From Thioploca sp. (GTDB lineage Bacteria > Pseudomonadota > Gammaproteobacteria > Beggiatoales > Beggiatoaceae): a stretch of 40,077 nt of DNA. Location: assembly GCA_012032555.1 (NCBI GenBank), contig JAAUSR010000048.1, positions 1 to 40,077 of the forward strand, in the 5' to 3' direction. Under the pieces are notes generated by a model, which had not been told where the DNA came from, made no database searches, and was given only the letters and a program-made list of their open reading frames with translations. The position numbers and the translations under genes were made by a program. Shown piece by piece: positions 8,016 through 17,085 of the stretch. The stretch's first letter is position 1, and every line of letters begins with the position of its first letter.

Positions 8016-8546
8016 TTATAATCTTGATTTTTCACGAAAAGTAATTTTCTCAAAATACTCATCAAGACTAATAAAGTTAGTGTTTGGCAAAGATTTCAAC
8101 TCACTGGAAGCTTGATCCCAAAAATAGATTTCTACTTTCCAATTTTTTTTAACACACCTCTTCAAAGTGGGAACATAATCTTGATCACCAGCAACAATAG
8201 CTATAATACTAGGAGTGGGATTATCTTCTAATGTATCTCTAATTGCGTTTGTAAGTTCAGCATCAACCCTGTTTTCTTTACCTGAATATGGACTACGGTC
8301 AAAAATTCTAGGTTCAACCTGAAGTTCTTTCAACTTTTCCCAAAGGGCATCGTTCTGTGGAGGGCGTGAACCAACTAATACCGTTTCCTTTAAAGTTCGG
8401 CTTTGACGAATTACCTCTAATAGCGAACCGTAACAGATTCTTAGACGTACTACTAATTCATCATCATAATAGAATTTATTACGTGCTATTCGTTGAGCTT
8501 CAATAAAAATATTAGAATTATCTATAAATAAGTGCAAACCGTTCAT
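8016..8546 (-). CDS. NYN-domain (DUF88/LabA-like) putative nuclease
   Basis: About 176 residues from the ATG at 8546; another ATG two codons upstream is possible, but the AAGAG ribosome site is better spaced for 8546. Conserved acidic positions of the PIN/NYN fold are all present: HLFIDNSNI (first Asp, near residue 9), RVDAELTNAI (second Asp) and AGDQDYVPTL (GDxDY, last Asps). NYN domains are related to PIN and FLAP nucleases and are thought to act on RNA; LabA-like proteins are common in cyanobacteria. It is single-domain and transcribed alone, with no obvious partner gene. Family assignment is firm; substrate is unknown. Confidence 0.85.
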   Translation of the reverse strand: MNGLHLFIDNSNIFIEAQRIARNKFYYDDELVVRLRICYGSLLEVIRQSRTLKETVLVGSRPPQNDALWEKLKELQVEPRIFDRSPYSGKENRVDAELTNAIRDTLEDNPTPSIIAIVAGDQDYVPTLKRCVKKNWKVEIYFWDQASSELKSLPNTNFISLDEYFEKITFREKSRL

Positions 8547-8939
8547 AAACATTACTCTTGAGTATTGATTTAACTACATTATGCAATGCTGATAATCTTT
8601 GTCAAGATTTTCTCTATCGTTCCACCGCTCCGGTATTACGACCATTAACTGTACCCCTTTTATTAAAGCTGGTCCCAGAATTAATCCCAATTTTTCCTTG
8701 ATGCACTTTGCGAATAAACAGTAAAATGAATTTCATATGAAATACATAGTTAGATGGTTTAGCGCCAATCTTTTCTAGATAAATCAATGTAGCTAAGGCA
8801 CCTTTAAGATAGCTTCACACACATTGTCATGGTGATGCTTGACTCCGTTGAGTAATTAAGGTTATTTATTTTCTCTTGAAGGTGGACGGAATAGCAAGCT
8901 TTGGAATTATTATTAATCCTAATTTGAGAGCCTCAAAAT
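8547..8939. other. Divergent intergenic region between the NYN gene and cnoX
   Basis: About 390 AT-rich bases separating divergent genes, so it should hold both promoters. No clear -35/-10 pair, operator or repeat stands out, and no coding frame is supported. Confidence 0.4.
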
Positions 8940-9803
8940 ATGAACTATTCTCCTTATATCATTACAGTTAATACGCAGAATTTTACGACTGAAGTTATAG
9001 AAAAATCACGTCAGGTACCAGTATTAGTTGATTTTTGGGCAGCTTGGTGTGCGCCGTGTAAAATGATCTTACCGGTATTGACTAAGTTAGCTGACGAATA
9101 CCAAGGCAAATTTATTTTAGCTAAAGTTAATACCGATGAAGAGCAACAGTTAGCTAGTCAATATAGTATTCGCAGTATACCAGCCCTCAAATTATTTCGA
9201 CAGAGACAAATCGTGGAAGACATCATGGGGGCGCAACCCGAAAGTGTATTGCGTGATCTAATAGATCGTCATTGCGAGCGACCGGCCGATAGACTACGCT
9301 CACAAGCAACAGCCGCCCATTTAGATGGTAACCCTGAACAGGCGATTGCTTTGTTAGAGCAAGCGCGTAATATGGAACCTTCCTATTACCCAGTTCAATT
9401 AGATTTAGCTAAAATTTTTATTGATCTCAAGCGATTTAAATTGGCCCAGCAGTTACTTAAAGACCTACCGATAAATATCCAACTGGAACCGGAGGTTAAT
9501 GAGTTAATAGCACATCTTACCTTCTCTGTTGTTGCTGATAAAGCACCGGCTGTGCTCAGTCTAGAACAAGCTATAGCGATTAATCCTGATGATCATCAAG
9601 CACGTTATCAATTGAGTGCACAACAAGTATTAACCGGTGATTATGAAACGGCGATGGCACATTTATTAGAAATAATGCGTCGAGACCGTAGCTTTGAAAA
9701 TGACGCTGGACGGAAGGGATTATTGGCAATATTTACTTTACTAGGTAACCAAAATCCCATTGTTAGCCGCTATCGCAGTAAAATGTCATCTTTGTTATAT
9801 TAA
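8940..9803 (+). CDS. cnoX: CnoX/YbbN-type thioredoxin-TPR chaperedoxin with intact CxxC
   Basis: A 287-residue cytoplasmic protein. Residues 10-110 form a thioredoxin domain with FWAAWCAPCKM (Cys37, Cys40) and the cis-Pro region SIRSIPALKLF. The rest is helical, TPR-like (about 118-287, with EQAIALLEQAR and YETAMAHLLEI repeats). This layout and length match CnoX (YbbN), which holds unfolding clients and passes them to GroEL/DnaK under oxidative stress. E. coli CnoX has SxxC and is not redox-active; the full WCAPC here predicts a redox-active version, as reported in some other bacteria. It is followed after 46 bases by an exported superoxide reductase on the same strand, which fits a shared redox-stress theme. 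Confidence 0.88.
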   Translation: MNYSPYIITVNTQNFTTEVIEKSRQVPVLVDFWAAWCAPCKMILPVLTKLADEYQGKFILAKVNTDEEQQLASQYSIRSIPALKLFRQRQIVEDIMGAQPESVLRDLIDRHCERPADRLRSQATAAHLDGNPEQAIALLEQARNMEPSYYPVQLDLAKIFIDLKRFKLAQQLLKDLPINIQLEPEVNELIAHLTFSVVADKAPAVLSLEQAIAINPDDHQARYQLSAQQVLTGDYETAMAHLLEIMRRDRSFENDAGRKGLLAIFTLLGNQNPIVSRYRSKMSSLLY

Positions 9804-9849
9804 TAAAGTTTAACGTTATATTTGACTAACCACTGACAAGGAAACTAAG

Positions 9850-10284
9850 ATGAATAGACGTTTATTTATTCAAGAAATCGGTGCAATAGGGTTTATCGCT
9901 CCTTCTACCTTCGCTTTAGCTGCCCCAACTGATAAAATTTGTTATTCTGATCTCGCTGGTAATTTATTCTACACCGAACAAGCACCCGGTCGTTGGCGTG
10001 AAAAAGCTGCGACACATCTACCCAAAATAGAAGTTCAGGCAGCCGATAAAGGGGTGTCTAAAATACGGGTAACGACTGATCATGAAATGAGAGACTACGA
10101 GCATTACATCATCAAACATATTCTCTTAAATGAGAATTTCCAATTTGTGGATGAACATTTTTTCAATCCGATAGTAGAGAAAAAAGCCGTATCAGAATTT
10201 AAAGTAAGTAACTATAGTGGTACGCTCTATGTGTTAAGTGTTTGTAATAAACATGATACCTGGTTAAACTCTATTGAAATTTAA
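9850..10284 (+). CDS. Exported superoxide reductase-like protein (neelaredoxin type)
   Basis: A 144-residue protein with a twin-arginine-like signal (MNRRLFIQ, hydrophobic 10-24, cleavage near ALAA). The mature domain carries all five ligands expected of a superoxide reductase iron centre: His56 (THLPKIE), His78 and His85 (DHEMRDYEHYI), Cys132 and His135 (CNKHDTW). The Glu-Lys pair usually just before the first His is present as E51-K52 but with a three-residue insertion. No desulforedoxin-type Cys4 domain is present, so this is a one-iron form. Superoxide reductase reduces superoxide to peroxide without making oxygen. AAGGA before the ATG supports the start. Tat export with the iron already bound is an inference. 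Confidence 0.78.
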   Translation: MNRRLFIQEIGAIGFIAPSTFALAAPTDKICYSDLAGNLFYTEQAPGRWREKAATHLPKIEVQAADKGVSKIRVTTDHEMRDYEHYIIKHILLNENFQFVDEHFFNPIVEKKAVSEFKVSNYSGTLYVLSVCNKHDTWLNSIEI

Positions 10285-10334
10285 AATCTAAGTTATTATC
10301 AGTAGAGTCAAACTGAAAAACGGATAGCATTCAT

Positions 10335-10967
10335 TTACAGTGTTGACTCTACACGTCGTTTATCCCATAGATTCACTACGGCACAAAATAAATCAGCGGT
10401 TCGTTCGGCATCATAAATGGCAGAATGAGCCTGATTACTATCCCAGTCAAAACCAGCCGATTGTACTGCCCGGGCAAGTACGGTCTGCCCATAAGCAAGC
10501 CCACCCAGCGTTGCTGTATCAAAGGTGCTAAAAGGATGGAAAGGATTACGTTTCATATCGACACGTTTAGCGGCGGCATTGATGAAATTTAAATCAAAGG
10601 AAGGATTATGGCCCACTAAAATGGCACGGGTACAATTCGCTAATTTTATCGCTTCACGAATCGGTTTAAAAATGGTTTGTAAAGCTTCTGCTTCTGACAC
10701 CGCAAAACGAAAGGGGTGATAAGGGTCGATACCGGTAAATTGCAATGCTTGCTCATCAAGATGTGCACCTTCAAACGGGATAACGTGACAGAAGTAGGTT
10801 TTATGACGCTCCCAATAACCTGCTGAATTAACTCGCAAAATAACGGCAGCAATTTCGAGTAAAGCATCTCGTTGTGGATTAAAACCAGCGGTCTCGACAT
10901 CGACTACGATTGGTAAATAGCCACGAAAACGTTTGGCAATAGCTTGTCTTGTGGTTTCAACCCTCAT
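10335..10967 (-). CDS. rnt: Ribonuclease T (DEDDh 3'-5' exonuclease)
   Basis: About 210 residues. The start at 10967 is chosen because its ATG overlaps the pyrC stop as ATGA and has AGGTG at good distance; an upstream in-frame ATG at 10985 lies inside pyrC. DEDDh catalytic residues are all visible: VVDVETAGFNPQ (Asp, Glu), GHNPSFDLNF (Asp) and AHSAIYDAERTA (His, Asp). It also shows RNase T-specific text such as FTGIDPYHPFR and TLGGLAYGQTVLA. RNase T trims 3' ends of tRNA, 5S and 23S rRNA as a dimer. Overlap with pyrC suggests translational coupling; I know this pyrC-rnt neighbourhood from several gammaproteobacteria. Confidence 0.93.
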   Translation of the reverse strand: MRVETTRQAIAKRFRGYLPIVVDVETAGFNPQRDALLEIAAVILRVNSAGYWERHKTYFCHVIPFEGAHLDEQALQFTGIDPYHPFRFAVSEAEALQTIFKPIREAIKLANCTRAILVGHNPSFDLNFINAAAKRVDMKRNPFHPFSTFDTATLGGLAYGQTVLARAVQSAGFDWDSNQAHSAIYDAERTADLFCAVVNLWDKRRVESTL

Positions 10968-12010
10968 TCTTGCACCTGTTGCCATTCAATAGTCATCCCA
11001 GCCCGCCAAGGCACCACCACATGACTATCGCCGAATTCAAAATAATGAGGCATTTGCCACGGTTGTTTAATTAGGGTTACTTTATTTCGGTTGCGAGGCA
11101 GACCGTAAAAATCAGCGCCATAAAAACTGGCAAATCCTTCTAATTTATCTAAGGCTTGAGCTTGTTCAAATGCTTCAGCGTAGAATTCTAAAGCGGCCGG
11201 TGCGGTGTAGATTCCAGCACAACCACAAGTTGTTTCCTTATTTACTTGGGCGTGAGGCGCACTATCGGTACCCAAAAAAAACTGGGGATTACCACTGGTT
11301 GCGGCTTGTAACAAAGCTTGACGATGTTTTTCACGTTTTAAAACCGGTAAACAATAGTGATGAGGATGAATACCCCCTTTAAATAAATCATTACGATTCA
11401 TAAGCAAATGATGGGCAGTAATCGTTGCGGCAAGATTGGCACGGCTATCTTGTATATATTCTACCGCTTCTTGAGTCGTAATATGTTCTAATACGACTTT
11501 AAGTGCCGGAAATTTATTTAACAAAGGTTCAAGTATTTGTTCTATAAAAAATTTCTCTCGATCAAATATATCAACTTGTTCATCAGTGACTTCACCATGA
11601 ATAAGCAAAGGAATACCTTGGATCTGCATCATTTCTAACACCGTGCTAACACGATGCCAATGTGTTACACCCCATTGAGAATGTGTCGTTGCACCGGCGG
11701 GATAATATTTTACTGCCATGACTCGTCCACTGGCTCTCGCTTTAATAATTTCTTCAGCAAGTAGGTTATCAGTAAGATACAATGTCATTAACGGATTGAA
11801 GTGACTATTTGGTGCCAAAACAGCACAAATTCGCTCCCGATAAGCTAAAGCTTGTTCAACCGTTAAAATAGGCGGTTTTAAGTTTGGCATGACTATCGCT
11901 CGTGCAAAGCAACGTGCGGTTGCAGTCACTACTGCCGCCATCGCTGTACCATCACGTAAATGCAAATGCCAATCATCTGGTTGAGTCAAAGTCAATTGAA
12001 CCATAATCAT
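10964..12010 (-). CDS. pyrC: Dihydroorotase, class II (PyrC)
   Basis: A 348-residue enzyme of pyrimidine synthesis that cyclises carbamoyl-aspartate to dihydroorotate in the cytoplasm. Motifs of the compact class II (E. coli-type) enzyme: DDWHLHLRDG at the start with the first two zinc His residues, MPNLKPP, MAVKYYPAGATTHS (the Lys is carboxylated and bridges the zincs), LIHGEVTD, LEHITTQEAVEYI, and GTDSAPH with the catalytic Asp. Length matches the family. Start is the ATG at 12010 or the one two codons later; both precede VQLTLTQPDDW. Its stop overlaps the rnt start (ATGA), so the two genes are one unit on the minus strand. Confidence 0.95.
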   Translation of the reverse strand: MIMVQLTLTQPDDWHLHLRDGTAMAAVVTATARCFARAIVMPNLKPPILTVEQALAYRERICAVLAPNSHFNPLMTLYLTDNLLAEEIIKARASGRVMAVKYYPAGATTHSQWGVTHWHRVSTVLEMMQIQGIPLLIHGEVTDEQVDIFDREKFFIEQILEPLLNKFPALKVVLEHITTQEAVEYIQDSRANLAATITAHHLLMNRNDLFKGGIHPHHYCLPVLKREKHRQALLQAATSGNPQFFLGTDSAPHAQVNKETTCGCAGIYTAPAALEFYAEAFEQAQALDKLEGFASFYGADFYGLPRNRNKVTLIKQPWQMPHYFEFGDSHVVVPWRAGMTIEWQQVQE

Positions 12011-12427
12011 TCCATTACTTGAGCAAACCGGATCCTAAATATAAAAATCAATTAAATGGGTAATTATTATTCGGACAACAAGCATCTTCTTTTAATATGG
12101 TAAAATAAATTGATAACAAAACCTAATATTATTTTATGAAAAAATAATGAATAAAGATAAATTCAATACATTTTTTATTAAGGTTTCTAATGAATTGGAA
12201 CCAAAATGATTGGCTGATAGTCATCTGGTTGAACCGTGCGTTGTAAGGACTTTTATGTAATAATTTAAAACGCTTATAACATTAATATATTACAAACTAA
12301 CAGCATCTTTTTTGTTAGACGTTATTCTTAACACGACGTTTTATTTGCTTATTTATGGTGGAAAACCCGCTAAAATCAATAAATAAAAGTAACTGATTTT
12401 AATTTAAGGTAATAGGTTAAATGAATA
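12011..12427. other. Divergent intergenic region between pyrC and the DAHP synthase
   Basis: About 420 very AT-rich bases, expected to hold promoters for both genes. A short inverted pair CTAACA...TGTTAG (12297-12318) with a T-rich loop sits about 110 bases before the DAHP synthase start; it could be an operator or chance. No gene is supported. Confidence 0.4.
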
Positions 12428-13546
12428 ATGATTATTATACTTGAACCCGATATCCAGAAAGAAAGTGAAAATTATCATCATCTGCTAGCTTATCTGAATA
12501 ATTTGCACGATATTCAAATTCATGTCCATGAGATCCAGGGAACACAACAGGTTTTAACAGAAATTTATTTAATTGGTGATACTCACTCATTGTCGAAAGG
12601 AGAAATTCAAGCATTACCAGGGGTTGAACGAGTTGTTAGAGTATCCCAACCTTACCGTATTTTAGGACGTCATGCCGTCGATGATAATCGAATTTCTCGT
12701 TTTGAATATAATGGCGTGATTTTTAGTCAAGATAGTTTTCATGTCGTCGCTGGACTTTGTGCGGTCGATAATCCTCAACATGTTGAAATCATGATGCGGG
12801 CCTTACAAGCTAATCAACAAGTTTGTACTCGCATGGGTGCTTATAAACCGCGTACTAATCCCTATGCTTTTCAAGGACATGGTCGCACTTGCTTACCATA
12901 TGTGTTTGAGTTAGCTGGTAAATATGGTATAAGAGTAATTGCCATGGAAATTACTCATGAAGCACATATTGAAGAGATTCGTCAAGTTTTAAAGGCAACA
13001 GGTTATCCAACGGGGGTAATGCTACAAATTGGGACGCGCAATATTCAAAATTTTGAACTATTGAAAAGTGTGGGTAAGCAACATGATTTTCCCATTTTAT
13101 TGAAACGCGGATTTGGTATTACTCTGGAAGAATCTTTAAATGCCGCTGAATATTTAGCCAGTGGAGGCAATCATCAGGTTGTATTTAGCTTACGGGGGGT
13201 AAAAACCCATTTAGGTGATCCACATCGTAACTTAGTTGATTTTGCTCATGTTCCCGTTGTCAAACGTTTAACCCGTATGCCAGTTTGTATTGATCCTTCA
13301 CATTCAGTAGGTAGTCGGGTACGTGCGCCGGATGGGTTACTCGATATTCAGCATGCCACTGCGCAAGGCGTTATTGCTGGTGCGAATATGGTATTGGTGG
13401 ATTTTCATCCGTATCCGGAGAAAGCTTTGGTTGATGGTCCACAAGCCTTATTGCTGGAAGAATTGCCTTATTTTTTAGAAGAAGTTCAGATAGTACGTGA
13501 AGCTTATGAAAAACGAGTCTCTCGAGCCGTATTTCCACCAGAGTGA
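12428..13546 (+). CDS. 3-deoxy-7-phosphoheptulonate (DAHP) synthase, type I-beta
   Basis: A 372-residue enzyme for the first step of the shikimate pathway (PEP plus erythrose 4-phosphate). Residues 1-75 form the ferredoxin-like regulatory domain of Thermotoga-type enzymes; the barrel follows. Visible motifs: AYKPRTNPYAFQG (138-150), MLQIGTRNIQNFELLK, PILLKRGF, VFSLRGV, CIDPSHSVGSR (His metal ligand), and VDFHPYPEKALVDGPQAL (Glu and Asp ligands). The metal Cys is Cys111 in AGLCAVDN, where most relatives have GPC; FQGHG replaces the usual FQGLG, and the region after LRGV is also unusual. These suggest a divergent lineage, possibly with altered control, but all ligands are kept. The gene is transcribed alone and has a 5' flank of over 400 bases. 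Confidence 0.88.
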   Translation: MIIILEPDIQKESENYHHLLAYLNNLHDIQIHVHEIQGTQQVLTEIYLIGDTHSLSKGEIQALPGVERVVRVSQPYRILGRHAVDDNRISRFEYNGVIFSQDSFHVVAGLCAVDNPQHVEIMMRALQANQQVCTRMGAYKPRTNPYAFQGHGRTCLPYVFELAGKYGIRVIAMEITHEAHIEEIRQVLKATGYPTGVMLQIGTRNIQNFELLKSVGKQHDFPILLKRGFGITLEESLNAAEYLASGGNHQVVFSLRGVKTHLGDPHRNLVDFAHVPVVKRLTRMPVCIDPSHSVGSRVRAPDGLLDIQHATAQGVIAGANMVLVDFHPYPEKALVDGPQALLLEELPYFLEEVQIVREAYEKRVSRAVFPPE

Positions 13547-13730
13547 AAACTAACTCGCTATTGTTATCAGTAAATGATGCTCGGTCGTTAGGAGTACAGT
13601 ATAGCAAGGAAAAAGGAAAGCTTTCCAATCAGGCCAGCTAAGTTGTTTTAGCTTATAACAACGCCATTGCTAGCCCACCAACTGGATAAACCGTGGGTAC
13701 TCACATTGTCGGCGTTGTATTATTTCATCC

Positions 13731-13742
13731 TGTCTATAGACA
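13731..13742. promoter_or_regulatory. Perfect palindrome just upstream of the kinase-cyclase start
   Basis: TGTCTATAGACA is a 12-base perfect palindrome ending 12 bases before the ATG at 13755. It sits where a ribosome site would be, and no clear Shine-Dalgarno is seen there. It could be an operator overlapping the start or just chance. Confidence 0.3.
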
Positions 13743-13754
13743 CAACACCAAATT

Positions 13755-16700
13755 ATGATGAGATCGACCAAGCCATTGTTGCAACCAATTCAGAAAAAAA
13801 ATGATGATAGTCAGCTGCCCTATGTGCCGATTCGCTATACATTGATGGGGTCTTTTCTCTTATTGATTATTCCCATCTTAATTGCCATGTCGGTGTCTGA
13901 CTATTTGAATGCTAAAGCGGATTTGGAAAATGCCTATAAGATGCTGCAACAACAAACCGAAAATAATATTCTTAATGCGATTAAGTTGGTCGATGCGGGG
14001 TATAAGGTATTAGAGCGGTTTATTGATATGGAGATGAAAGATGCCTTTGTAACCTTTATCGATGCTTATGAAGTGTCAGCACGTAATCCCCACAAAATGG
14101 AATTAGAGGATTTGAAAAAACAATTGGGTGGTAAGATGGATTTATACATTATCAGTGCTGACGGTATAGTGGAATATACTACTTATACTAAAGATTTAGG
14201 ATTAGATTTTAAAAAATGGCCGGATGTTTTCGCCTTTATTACTAAAATTCGGCAACAAAATAATTTTGCGAATGGTGGTTTTGCGACCGAAGCCAGAACC
14301 GGGAGTATTAGAAAATTTGCCTATATGCCAACACCCGATCATAAATTTTTATTAGAGTTAGGCTTATTTTCTGATGAATTTAGTGACTTGATGGGTGGTT
14401 TAGATGTAGTGCAAATTACTGCCCGTTTAAAAACCCTTAATCCGTCTTTAAATCAAGTGAGAATTTTCAGTCGCCATGGACACTCAATCGGTGACCCGAA
14501 TTATAAAGTGAATGAAGAAACGGCCAAAATAATTAAAACAGTTTATGATACTAAAAAAACAACTGAAATAGAGGATAAAACTAGAAAACGTTATACCCGT
14601 TATATTTTTGTTAATCTCAAAGATGAAGATGTAGATATCAGTTCTGATCCGAGCAGAGTTATTGAATTGACTTATAATACTAAATTAATTGATGAAGGGT
14701 TACAACGGACCGCTTCGTTTCATTTTTTACTGAGTATTGTTGCTATTGTATTGAGTATCCTGTTTACTTTTATTATTTCTGCTTGGATTACCCGTCCGAT
14801 TCAAAGTATTGTTAACAGTGTTAATATTATCGCCGAAGGACAACTTGACCATTCTATTGAAGTCGAAACTAATAATGAATTAAAACTGCTTAAACAAAGT
14901 ATTACGAAAATGGTCAATAGTATGTTGAGATATATTAATGACCTAAGGGTATTAGATAAATTAAAAGATGACTTTCTCTCTAACACCTCCCATGAATTAC
15001 GTACTCCTATCAATGGTATTATTGGAATAGCCGATTCATTGATTGATGGTGCTGCTGGACCGCTTCCAGACAAAGCGGTAGAAAATCTCTCTATGATAGT
15101 TCTGAGTGGTCGGCGACTATCCAATTTAGTGAATGATATTCTGGATTTCTCTAAACTAAAACATAAGAACTTAGAATTACAAATTAAGCCAATCGAAATA
15201 AAGGTCGTGGTCGAAGTGGTCATAACGCTTTCTAAACCACTAATTGGGAAAAAAAAGGTTGAATTAATTAATAATATTGAGGATGATATTCTTGTTGACG
15301 CTGATGAAAATCGAGTGCAACAAATTTTACATAATTTAATCAGTAATGCGATCAAGTTCACCGACGCCGGTATTATTGAAATTTCGTCAACGAATTATCA
15401 TGATTATCTCATGATTTCTGTTAAAGATATGGGGGTTGGAATTCCACCGGATAAACTGGATATGGTATTTAACCCCTTTGAACAAGCCGATGGTTCTATT
15501 GCGAGAGAATATGGTGGAACTGGTTTAGGACTATCTATCACCAAACAACTCGTTGAATTACATGGTGGAGAAATTAGTATCCAATCGACCTTAAAAAAGG
15601 GAACCACGGTTAGCTTTACTTTACCGCTGTCTACCAGTACGATTGTAGACCGCAATACGGATATGAGTACGATGTTAAGTCGTATCCGCCATTTACCACC
15701 GATTGAAATTAGTGTAGAACGAGATAAAGAGGAAATTAATCCGGATATTTCTCCACAAGGACGTGAACAATTTCATATTTTGATTGTGGATGATGACCCG
15801 ATTAACTTACAAGTGTTAGAAAACCAACTGCGTTTGGAGAATTATGCTATTACCCGGGCACATAATGGCCAAGAAGCGTTAGAAGCTATTGGTAGTGGCA
15901 CCCCATTTGTCATCATTTTACTTGACATTATGATGCCTAAAATGTCAGGCTTTGAAGTTTGTCGAATTATCCGCGAACGATATTCTATTACTCAATTACC
16001 GATTATTATGCTCACAGCGAAAAATCAGGTTTCGGATTTGGTTGAAGGAATGCAGGCGGGTGCTAATGATTATTTGACTAAGCCTTTTTCCAAAGGCGAA
16101 CTGATTACTCGTATTAAAACACATATTCAGTTATCAAAAGTTAATATTGCTTACAGTAATTTTGTGCCCTTAGAATTTCTCAAATTACTGGAAAAAGATA
16201 GTATTATTGAAGTCCGGTTAGGTGATCATGTTCAAAAACATATGGCGGTTTTATTTGCTGATATTCGCTCATTTACCACATTGTCAGAGAGTATGACACC
16301 CAAAGAGAATTTTGATTTTATCAATGCCTATCTGGGTAGAGTCAGCCCAGTTATTCGCAAACATCACGGTTTTATTGATAAATATATTGGTGATGCTATT
16401 ATGGCTTTATTTCCAGAATCGGCTGATGATGCGGTACAAGCTTCCATAGAAATTCACCAACACCTCGATATTTTTAATCACGAAAGGCAACAAGAAAATT
16501 TACAACCGGTTTATATTGGTATTGGCTTGCACATTGGTACTTTGATGTTAGGTACCATAGGAGAAGAAAAACGCATGGAAGGAACGGTTATTTCTGATGC
16601 CGTTAATTTAGCTTCTCGCTTGGAAGGATTAACCAAGTTATACGGTGCTTCCATTATCATTAGTCAACAAATTTTAACGGAATTAACCGATAAAGAGCAA

Positions 16701-17009
16701 CATCACTATCGATTTTTAGGCAAAGTTAGAGTGAAAGGTAAACAAGAACCGGTAAAGATTTTTGAAATTCTAGATTCAGAGCCTGATGAAGTGAGAGAAA
16801 AGAAAATCATTCTTCAGCCTACTTTCAATCAGGCTATTGAAGCTTATTATCAAAAACAATTTCAGCATGCGTATCAATTGTTTGAACATATTTTGCAGCA
16901 GTTACCCATAGATAAAGCAACTGATTTTTATCTAGAACGTTGTGATTATTATATAAAACAAGGTACACCACCGGATTGGGAAGGGATAGAAGCACTCGCA
17001 CAAAAATAA
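13755..17009 (+). CDS. Membrane sensor histidine kinase-receiver-adenylate cyclase fusion
   Basis: A 1084-residue protein. Order: a membrane segment (about 29-48), an extracytoplasmic Cache-like sensor (about 50-320), a second membrane segment (about 322-345), a HAMP linker, HisKA with SHELRTP (His413), an HATPase with DMGVGIPP and GGTGLGLSI, a receiver domain (about 677-795; phospho-acceptor Asp724 in LLDIMMPK, Lys in TKPF), and a class III cyclase (about 825-1000). In the cyclase both metal Asps are present (Asp836 in FADIRSF, Asp880 in YIGDAIM), as are the substrate Lys in DKYIGD and the SDAVNLASRLE segment. The tail has TPR-like helices. The parts predict that an outside signal drives phosphorelay to the receiver, which gates cAMP synthesis. 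No separate partner regulator lies nearby. Confidence 0.9.
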   Translation: MMRSTKPLLQPIQKKNDDSQLPYVPIRYTLMGSFLLLIIPILIAMSVSDYLNAKADLENAYKMLQQQTENNILNAIKLVDAGYKVLERFIDMEMKDAFVTFIDAYEVSARNPHKMELEDLKKQLGGKMDLYIISADGIVEYTTYTKDLGLDFKKWPDVFAFITKIRQQNNFANGGFATEARTGSIRKFAYMPTPDHKFLLELGLFSDEFSDLMGGLDVVQITARLKTLNPSLNQVRIFSRHGHSIGDPNYKVNEETAKIIKTVYDTKKTTEIEDKTRKRYTRYIFVNLKDEDVDISSDPSRVIELTYNTKLIDEGLQRTASFHFLLSIVAIVLSILFTFIISAWITRPIQSIVNSVNIIAEGQLDHSIEVETNNELKLLKQSITKMVNSMLRYINDLRVLDKLKDDFLSNTSHELRTPINGIIGIADSLIDGAAGPLPDKAVENLSMIVLSGRRLSNLVNDILDFSKLKHKNLELQIKPIEIKVVVEVVITLSKPLIGKKKVELINNIEDDILVDADENRVQQILHNLISNAIKFTDAGIIEISSTNYHDYLMISVKDMGVGIPPDKLDMVFNPFEQADGSIAREYGGTGLGLSITKQLVELHGGEISIQSTLKKGTTVSFTLPLSTSTIVDRNTDMSTMLSRIRHLPPIEISVERDKEEINPDISPQGREQFHILIVDDDPINLQVLENQLRLENYAITRAHNGQEALEAIGSGTPFVIILLDIMMPKMSGFEVCRIIRERYSITQLPIIMLTAKNQVSDLVEGMQAGANDYLTKPFSKGELITRIKTHIQLSKVNIAYSNFVPLEFLKLLEKDSIIEVRLGDHVQKHMAVLFADIRSFTTLSESMTPKENFDFINAYLGRVSPVIRKHHGFIDKYIGDAIMALFPESADDAVQASIEIHQHLDIFNHERQQENLQPVYIGIGLHIGTLMLGTIGEEKRMEGTVISDAVNLASRLEGLTKLYGASIIISQQILTELTDKEQHHYRFLGKVRVKGKQEPVKIFEILDSEPDEVREKKIILQPTFNQAIEAYYQKQFQHAYQLFEHILQQLPIDKATDFYLERCDYYIKQGTPPDWEGIEALAQK

Positions 17010-17085
17010 TTTTTCAGTTCTCAGTTAAACTATAGTTTATATCAATACCCCTATTGGAATACCTCATGTGTGGAGGAACATCATT

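Noticed and set aside
13615-13626. Perfect palindrome GGAAAGCTTTCC after the DAHP synthase
   Set aside because: No loop and no T-run, so it is not a plausible terminator; a 12-base palindrome with no other support is not enough to call a site.
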